A stretch of 64,000 nt of DNA from Hyphomicrobium sp. ghe19 (GTDB taxonomy: Bacteria > Pseudomonadota > Alphaproteobacteria > Rhizobiales > Hyphomicrobiaceae), in contig NZ_LR743509.1 of the NCBI RefSeq assembly GCF_902712875.1, positions 1,936,001 to 2,000,000 of the forward strand, in the 5' to 3' direction. The notes under the pieces were generated by a model. That model was not told the DNA's origin, made no database searches, and saw only the letters and a program-made list of their open reading frames with translations. A program made the translations under genes and the position numbers. The first letter of the stretch is position 1; the number at the start of each line of letters is the position of its first letter. Shown here in pieces: positions 59,605 through 64,000 of the stretch.

Positions 59605-61215
59605 TCACCAATCTGTCGTTAGCGTCTCTGGCGGCGGTATGTCATCGCCCGGCTCATGCGGCCACCACTTGGCATGATTGATGTCGCCGCGAACGTAAGC
59701 CTTCGTCTGCTGACCGTTCCGTCTCAGGTTCCGCACGTCCGGATCGAAGCCGAGCCCGGCGAGTGACTTCTGCAACGAACGCCGCTGAAGGTCCGTGATC
59801 TTGTGCAGGCTGGCATTGTCGAGGCCCACGAGCTTCCACGCTTCACGGACCGAGAGCTTGATTGATCCGTCCGGTATCACGCCGTCGAGAAGATCGCCCC
59901 ACGCGCCGAAGTCCGTCTTGCCAGTGTTGGCCGCGTTGTTCTGCTCATACAGCGCGTCATCGAGATACAGCGCCTCGTCAGGCTCAGCCGCCACGGCTTC
60001 GCTCCATAGCTGATCTCGGACGGACACAAGCCCGTCGACATCGGCCTTGCCCGCGTCGACGACCCAGAAGCGCCTATTGCCGGTCAGCGACGTCAGGAAG
60101 CGCTTCTCGTTCGATGTCCCGAACAGGATGAACTCGCGCCGCACTTCCGTTTCCGTCCGAGCGTATGCCTTGCGCGCGCGATCCGACTGCGTTGTCACGA
60201 AGTGCTTGACCGTCTCGACCTCGCGGCGACCCGCGCCGATCATCTCGGCCATCTCGATCAGCCACTTGCCGGAAGATTGCTCGATAACGGTCTTCGCGTC
60301 GGATCCAATTCGAAGCTGGTCACCGAACCAACGTGGATCCGGACAGAGCGCACGGAGCAACCGGGACTTGCCCAGGTTTTCCGGACCGGCCAGCACCAGG
60401 ACGTGATCGAACTTGCAGCCCGGTTGAAACACGCGGCGCACAGCGGCGCAGAGCATTTTGCGAGCGAAGGCCCGCGTCAGCGGCGTTGCCTCGACCCCAA
60501 GATATGTTTCGAGCCATCCATCTAAACGCGCCACGCCATCCCACTCAGGAAGCGCCCGCAGATAGTCCCGCACGGGATGAAACGACTGTTCACGCGCAAC
60601 GCGCTCGATCACCGGGGGAACGGTGGAGAACTTCGGCGCTAGCTCTTCCGTCTCGAGCCATTCGACGATGTGCGAAATATCAACGTCGACAATCTCGCGC
60701 CTAGACCACGCGCCGCTTCCCTTGTCCCAGGGCGGCCGGTTGGCGAGAACGATGCGACCGGCGAACTCGTCGTATCCGAGCACGCCGCTCATTTCTTCAT
60801 GGTGCAGGAGGTACATCGCCCAGTTTTTTGCGACGCCGGGCTTGGGCTTGTCGTCCTTATTGTGGACGAGCTTCATTTTCCAACTGTCATCCGCCGCGAC
60901 CGTCTTGCCCGTGCGGATGTCCGTCACCGTTGCCTGACGCGGCTTCTCCTGCTGCATCGGCTTTAGTTGCTGGATGATCTCCTGCGAAGACTTCCCGGCA
61001 GGAGCAGCAGGCAACGGCCTTGCGGCAGGCTTCTCGAAGTCGCCAGGGAATTGCTCAGCCCGCCACGCGCGCCACTCGTCGACCGGCATGGCCGTCTCGC
61101 GCATGTAGGCGTCAAGCTCAGCCTTGCCCCAGCCATCAGCCACCGCGTCGGCGCAATCCCAGCCCTTCGGCGGCATCTTGCCCGACTGGTAGTCTGCGAA
61201 CGTGTATTTTTCCAT
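59605..61215 (-). CDS. VapE/virulence-associated E family primase-helicase-like ATPase
   Basis: 536 residues. The C-terminal ATPase domain has FHPVRDYLRALPEWDGVARL, Walker A GPENLGKS (277-284), KWLIEMAEM as Walker B-like strand, and RRFWVVDAG, all typical of VapE proteins. The N-terminal ~200 residues are variable, with a likely DNA-binding or primase-like role (WAMYLLHHEEMSGVLGYDEF). It probably starts replication at a nearby origin. It may be coupled to a small upstream frame. Confidence 0.9.
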   Translation of the reverse strand: MEKYTFADYQSGKMPPKGWDCADAVADGWGKAELDAYMRETAMPVDEWRAWRAEQFPGDFEKPAARPLPAAPAGKSSQEIIQQLKPMQQEKPRQATVTDIRTGKTVAADDSWKMKLVHNKDDKPKPGVAKNWAMYLLHHEEMSGVLGYDEFAGRIVLANRPPWDKGSGAWSRREIVDVDISHIVEWLETEELAPKFSTVPPVIERVAREQSFHPVRDYLRALPEWDGVARLDGWLETYLGVEATPLTRAFARKMLCAAVRRVFQPGCKFDHVLVLAGPENLGKSRLLRALCPDPRWFGDQLRIGSDAKTVIEQSSGKWLIEMAEMIGAGRREVETVKHFVTTQSDRARKAYARTETEVRREFILFGTSNEKRFLTSLTGNRRFWVVDAGKADVDGLVSVRDQLWSEAVAAEPDEALYLDDALYEQNNAANTGKTDFGAWGDLLDGVIPDGSIKLSVREAWKLVGLDNASLHKITDLQRRSLQKSLAGLGFDPDVRNLRRNGQQTKAYVRGDINHAKWWPHEPGDDIPPPETLTTDW

Positions 61216-61218
61216 GAT

Positions 61219-61410
61219 TTATGCCCGGCCAAGGTTGCGCCGAGGCGAACTCGGATCGTCAGCATTGCCGCCAATGGTTGGCGCAGCGAGCGGCGCTCGA
61301 CCGTGGATCGCAATGCCGATCACATCATGTTGTGGTGGATACGCGGGACGTTTAACCATAAAACACAAGATGTAGTGGTGTGAATTTTTAGCTGATGCTA
61401 TCGAGATCAC
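61219..61410 (-). CDS. candidate 63-residue (or 46-residue) protein before the VapE gene
   Basis: A GTG at 61410 with GGGG 5 nt upstream, or an ATG at 61359 (MVKRPAYPPQHDVIGIAIHG…), opens a frame ending 3 bp before the VapE start. The second half is Pro/Ala-rich. Spacing supports it; composition is only moderately protein-like. Confidence 0.4.
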   Translation of the reverse strand: MISIASAKNSHHYILCFMVKRPAYPPQHDVIGIAIHGRAPLAAPTIGGNADDPSSPRRNLGRA

Positions 61411-61433
61411 ATCACCCCGTCCCGTTCTGCCTT

Positions 61434-61463
61434 AAACCCGGCCATAAGAAAGCCGGGTCTTTT
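61434..61463. terminator. terminator-like hairpin in the divergent promoter region
   Basis: AACCCGGC and GCCGGGTC(T) pair around a 9-base loop, with TTTT on the plus side and TTTAAGG on the minus side. It lies between divergent operons, so it may separate antisense transcripts or be an RNA leader element. Confidence 0.4.
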
Positions 61464-61491
61464 CGTGCTTCGGCATCACAAGTACATCATC

Positions 61492-61508
61492 GTTGCGAAT
61501 ATCACAAC
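61492..61508. promoter_or_regulatory. phage operator (GTTGCG-N5-CACAAC)
   Basis: One mismatch from the 17-bp consensus. It lies 52 bp (centre to centre) from the next operator, about five helical turns, with a TTGACT -35-like element (61516) between them. Position suits control of both the rightward operon and the divergent VapE transcript. Confidence 0.65.
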
Positions 61509-61543
61509 AGAAGTGTTGACTTAATGCGTACTGATGTGGAAAT

Positions 61544-61560
61544 GTTGCGGGCATCGCAAC
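61544..61560. promoter_or_regulatory. phage operator (perfect GTTGCG-GGCAT-CGCAAC)
   Basis: A perfect 6-5-6 palindrome ending 13 bp before the start at 61574, just upstream of the GGAG ribosome site. Binding would cover the transcription start of the rightward accessory operon. Confidence 0.75.
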
Positions 61561-61573
61561 GGAGACCGCATCA

Positions 61574-61888
61574 ATGGACGTTCAACCCCGCACTCTCGAG
61601 CAGATGGAGCTTCGGCGCACTCGCTACGAAGTCCAGCTTGTCATCGGCAGCAAGTGCCGCATCGTCGGCTATACGGCCCGCAAAACGCGGGAAGCGCTGA
61701 ACGAGTACATCGCCAAGCATCGCGACGAGATCGTTCGTCATATCGGAGATCCTGACAGCGCCTATTACGGCGCAGGCCCCGGCCGCATCGACATCAACGA
61801 CGACGTTTCGATTTGCTTCACCGGCCGCACCGAGCGCGACGCGCGCCGGGCAATCGACCGCGAACTTAATTCGGAGATCGCGGCGTGA
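61574..61888 (+). CDS. 104-residue phage early protein, unknown
   Basis: MDVQPRTLEQMELRRTRYEV begins a small alpha/beta protein with VGYTARKTREALNEYIAKHR and a C-terminal DINDDVSICFTGRTERDARR. A GGAG site is 9 nt upstream. First gene of the third early operon, under two operator sites. No family recognised. Confidence 0.72.
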   Translation: MDVQPRTLEQMELRRTRYEVQLVIGSKCRIVGYTARKTREALNEYIAKHRDEIVRHIGDPDSAYYGAGPGRIDINDDVSICFTGRTERDARRAIDRELNSEIAA

Positions 61889-62145
61889 CCCAGGCCCTTA
61901 TCATCCCCGGCACCGACAATTCGGGCAAGCCGCGCCAGGACTTCGCCAACCAGATCGCGGCGCTTGACGACGCAGCATTCGTCAAAGAGGCCGAGCACCG
62001 CATTTGGCTGTCCGCTTACGCGAACAACAACCCGCGCTCTGATTATCATTGGCAGGCAGACGCTTGTTATGACGAAGCGCAGCGGCGCGAAAAGCCAGAA
62101 CTCTATATTCGCGCGTTCAATAATGTTTCGGCAGGTGCGCAATGA
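61885..62145 (+). CDS. 86-residue phage protein, unknown
   Basis: A GTG start overlaps the previous stop (GTGA). The sequence (IPGTDNSGKPRQDFANQIAA; DDAAFVKEAEHRIWLSAYAN) is helical, with a YHWQADACYDEAQRR motif near the end. Overlaps of 4 nt on both sides show tight coupling with the exonuclease gene. A partner or regulator of that nuclease is possible. Confidence 0.68.
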   Translation: MTQALIIPGTDNSGKPRQDFANQIAALDDAAFVKEAEHRIWLSAYANNNPRSDYHWQADACYDEAQRREKPELYIRAFNNVSAGAQ

Positions 62146-62882
62146 CCGTCCGCGTCATCGACACCGAAACAACGGGCACCGATCCGAACACCGACGAGAT
62201 TTGCGAAGTCGCATCCATCGACATCAAGAAAATCGACGGCCTGTTCCGCGCGGTCAATCCGCTGTCTACGTTCGTCTCAATCTCGAAGCCGATGCCGGCG
62301 CAAGCGTCGGCCGTCCATCACATCATCGACGCGGATCTGCGAGGCGCACCGAAAATCGAAGAGGTTCCGCTTGCCGAGCACGACGACGGAGAACTTGTTT
62401 TCGTCGCTCATAACGCGGACTTCGACCGCTCATTCCTAAAGCCTTACCTGCGGTCACAGCGCTGGATCTGCACATATAAAGTTGCGCTTCGCGTGCTTCC
62501 GGATCTGCCGAGCCACAGCAACCAGTTCCTTCGCTATCACTTCGGGTATGTCACGCCGTTCGGCATGGCACGCGATACGCTCGACCCGCACCGCGCGCTA
62601 TCCGACTGCTACGTGACCGGCGCTGTGTTTCTGAAGCTCATGCAGCTTGCTCCGAGCTTCGCGCAAATGGCGGCATGGAGCGACGAGCCCGCGCTGAAAT
62701 CGCGGATCACGTTCGGGAAGCACAGAGACCGCCGGTACGACGATCCGGAAGTCCCGACGAGCTATCTGCGATGGATCATCAACGAAAGCGACCTCGACGC
62801 TGACACGAAGTTCAGCGCGCAGCACTGGCTAGCCCTCCGAGGCGCGCAGGAAAATCTAAAACTCATGGAAGGAGCGAACTAA
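62142..62882 (+). CDS. DEDDh 3'-5' exonuclease, ExoX/DnaQ-like
   Basis: 246 residues. Exo I VIDTETTGTD, Exo II FVAHNADFDRSF and Exo III HRALSDCYVTG give the four acidic residues and the histidine of the DEDDh type. The C-terminal ~60 residues (ITFGKHRDRRYDDPEVPTSY, then LRWIINESDLDADTKF) match the ExoX-type C-terminal domain. It degrades ssDNA or trims ends during phage recombination or replication. Confidence 0.93.
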   Translation: MTVRVIDTETTGTDPNTDEICEVASIDIKKIDGLFRAVNPLSTFVSISKPMPAQASAVHHIIDADLRGAPKIEEVPLAEHDDGELVFVAHNADFDRSFLKPYLRSQRWICTYKVALRVLPDLPSHSNQFLRYHFGYVTPFGMARDTLDPHRALSDCYVTGAVFLKLMQLAPSFAQMAAWSDEPALKSRITFGKHRDRRYDDPEVPTSYLRWIINESDLDADTKFSAQHWLALRGAQENLKLMEGAN

Positions 62883-63092
62883 ATGAACGCGGAACGCAAA
62901 TTGCGAGCCAACGAACACACGCAGGCGCTCGCGCAGAGGCTTTATCAAGTCATGCCTGGAGCGGTCCAGCCGCCGAGCGATGAACGCGGGAAGCTTTGGG
63001 GCGAAGTCGAGGACACGCCTGAATATGATTTCTGCGAGCAAATCGCGCTCGAAATCATGAGAGCGGCGCAGGCATATTCCATCAACCCATAG
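62883..63092 (+). CDS. 69-residue phage protein, unknown
   Basis: It starts directly after the exonuclease stop (TAAATG). Helical sequence: ANEHTQALAQRLYQVMPGAV and YDFCEQIALEIMRAAQAYSI. Function not recognised. Confidence 0.65.
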   Translation: MNAERKLRANEHTQALAQRLYQVMPGAVQPPSDERGKLWGEVEDTPEYDFCEQIALEIMRAAQAYSINP

Positions 63093-63108
63093 TCATAAAG
63101 CCAAACCC

Positions 63109-63492
63109 ATGACCGACACCGAACAATACTACCCGCATCCGGAACTGAAGCCGCTGACGGACTACCCCGTAACGCTTCGAACACGAGTCGACCTAGAGCG
63201 AAGGATTTGCCGGAAAACTATCAGAGCACTCAAGGCCGCAGGCTACGAGCTTCGCGTTCATAGCGGCGACGACTGGGAGACGCCGAAGAAAGCCACGGAA
63301 GACAACCTGATGCGCGCGATGTTCAATCTCGACGACGCATGGCTGATGGTTTTCATGCCCGGCGAAGAAGAGCGCGAAGGCTGGGTCCGCTTCGTTTTCG
63401 GCAATAGCGGCTGGGACGTAATGAGCGATTACACGACAAATTTGGAAGACGTGCTCAAGCCCGTCAACGACTACGCCGACCGCTATTCCTGA
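63109..63492 (+). CDS. 127-residue phage protein, unknown
   Basis: It opens with a polar segment (MTDTEQYYPHPELKPLTDYP), then VDLERRICRKTIRALKAAGY, a conserved-looking acidic strand region (DDAWLMVFMPGEEEREGWVR) and FVFGNSGWDVMSDYTTN. The composition is that of a compact alpha/beta accessory protein, possibly host-takeover. No family recognised. Confidence 0.68.
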   Translation: MTDTEQYYPHPELKPLTDYPVTLRTRVDLERRICRKTIRALKAAGYELRVHSGDDWETPKKATEDNLMRAMFNLDDAWLMVFMPGEEEREGWVRFVFGNSGWDVMSDYTTNLEDVLKPVNDYADRYS

Positions 63493-63566
63493 GCGCCAGC
63501 CGTGGAGCCCGTGGATCAGCACGCGGGCTCTGCCGTTGGCGTTCAACCACTACAGAAAGCAGGCGC

Positions 63567-63710
63567 ATGATCATCGAAATCGCCACGACGGTTTGCTCCG
63601 TTCTGCTGGCCATCCTGTTCATTTTCTCAGTCGTTCCGTTCGTGGCGATGTGCATCAAAGATCCGGACATTTTGCTTAGGCTTTTCGAGAGGAAGAAGCC
63701 CAATGACTGA
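63567..63710 (+). CDS. 47-residue single-pass membrane protein
   Basis: MIIEIATTVCSVLLAILFIF plus SVVPFVAMC forms one long helix, followed by a basic tail (LLRLFERKKPND) predicted to be cytoplasmic. It overlaps the next gene by 8 bp. A candidate inner-membrane exclusion or regulatory peptide. Confidence 0.55.
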   Translation: MIIEIATTVCSVLLAILFIFSVVPFVAMCIKDPDILLRLFERKKPND

Positions 63711-63918
63711 ATACAGCGCCACCATCGAAACGACCGTCGTGCGCGAAGACGACGAATATTTTGTGTGCGTCACGTTCGATGGCACGACGCGCCTAAAGCT
63801 TGGCCCCGTGGAACACAAGTTCGACGCGCAAGATCTCGCCGCGTCCACGTCGAAGACCATTCGCGCAACCTACGAACACCTGCTTGCGGCGCAGAAATTC
63901 AAGATCAGGGAGCAGTGA
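63703..63918 (+). CDS. 71-residue phage protein, unknown
   Basis: MTEYSATIETTVVREDDEYF, VCVTFDGTTRLKLGPVEHKF suggest a small beta domain followed by a C-terminal helix. It overlaps the membrane peptide gene and lies 2 bp before the next frame. Confidence 0.6.
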   Translation: MTEYSATIETTVVREDDEYFVCVTFDGTTRLKLGPVEHKFDAQDLAASTSKTIRATYEHLLAAQKFKIREQ

Positions 63919-63920
63919 GC

Positions 63921-64000
63921 ATGGTCGCAATCAACTTCCAGGCGCAATTCGTTTTCGACATTCGCGCCGGAGTGAAGACGCAGACAATCCGTCAGACCGC
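63921..64000 (+). CDS. ASCH/PUA-like protein, 5' end only
   Basis: The visible start, MVAINFQAQFVFDIRAGVKT and QTIRQT, resembles the opening of phage ASCH-domain proteins (pattern F…I.AG.K.QTIR), which bind RNA or nucleotides. The rest is outside the window, so the call is tentative. Confidence 0.5.
   Translation, partial: MVAINFQAQFVFDIRAGVKTQTIRQT

Larger units (their letters stand above)
21216..64000. mobile_element. prophage, podovirus with BPP-1-like head and T7-like tail genes (right end outside window)
   Basis: From the integrase to the window edge all genes are phage-like: integration, replication, repressor, recET, lysis, complete structural block, terminase and accessory operon. 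No head or tail gene is visibly disrupted. Tail genes are short-tail (gp11/gp12-like tubular proteins, no tape measure, no sheath). The element exceeds 42.7 kb and no attR is seen. Confidence 0.93.

Overview
The window reads as a chromosome segment of an alphaproteobacterium of the order Hyphomicrobiales. The signs are GC-rich codon use, a PleC/DivJ/PdhS-type histidine kinase, periplasmic retropepsin-like proteins, YSC84-type and TIGR01244-type proteins, and a dusA-targeting integrase. Hyphomicrobium is my best guess for the genus, from general resemblance only. Bases 1 to about 21.2 kb are ordinary chromosome. From about 21.2 kb to the right edge lies a prophage of more than 42 kb whose far end is outside the window.

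Chromosomal part: an RND/MMPL exporter running off the left edge; several small secreted proteins; tRNA-Val(CAC); a YSC84-like lipid-binding protein; a membrane-anchored MsrA; an ornithine/lysine decarboxylase; a large c-type cytochrome with a DUF4384-like C-terminus; threonine dehydratase; a 3-hydroxyisobutyrate-dehydrogenase-like enzyme; an Lrp/AsnC regulator; a TIGR01244 phosphatase-like protein; a GST translationally coupled to a membrane-anchored SNase-like nuclease; a membrane histidine kinase; two tandem retropepsin-like proteins; phosphomannomutase/phosphoglucomutase; a TSUP permease; and dusA. Two convergent gene pairs are separated by copies of the same branched palindrome.

Prophage part: a tyrosine integrase starts 127 bp upstream of dusA and is divergent from it, which is the known layout of dusA-integrating elements. 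Next come a GH19-type endolysin with a C-terminal membrane anchor and a leftward early replication operon (HTH protein, small ORF, SF2 helicase, HNH protein, SSB, VRR-NUC nuclease, CHC2/TOPRIM primase). After the immunity region and a non-S24 repressor, a rightward RecE/RecT recombination operon follows. The leftward late block (31.7 to 59.2 kb) carries holin-like proteins, tail fibre, a 2728-residue polyvalent ejection protein, a CHAP-type internal protein, T7 gp14/gp13/gp12/gp11-like proteins, BPP-1-like cement, capsid, scaffold and Bbp19-like proteins, portal and terminase. It ends with a VapE-type primase/helicase and a rightward operon of small proteins with an ExoX-like exonuclease. The virion is therefore a podovirus with a BPP-1-like head and T7-like tail and core genes.

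The most useful new observation is a 17-bp palindrome, GTTGCG-N5-CGCAAC. It occurs at three places in the immunity region, once before the recE/recT operon and twice in the divergent promoter region before the third early operon. This suggests one repressor silences all three early operons. A repeat-rich, AT-rich gene-free stretch at 59.2 to 59.6 kb is a candidate replication origin.
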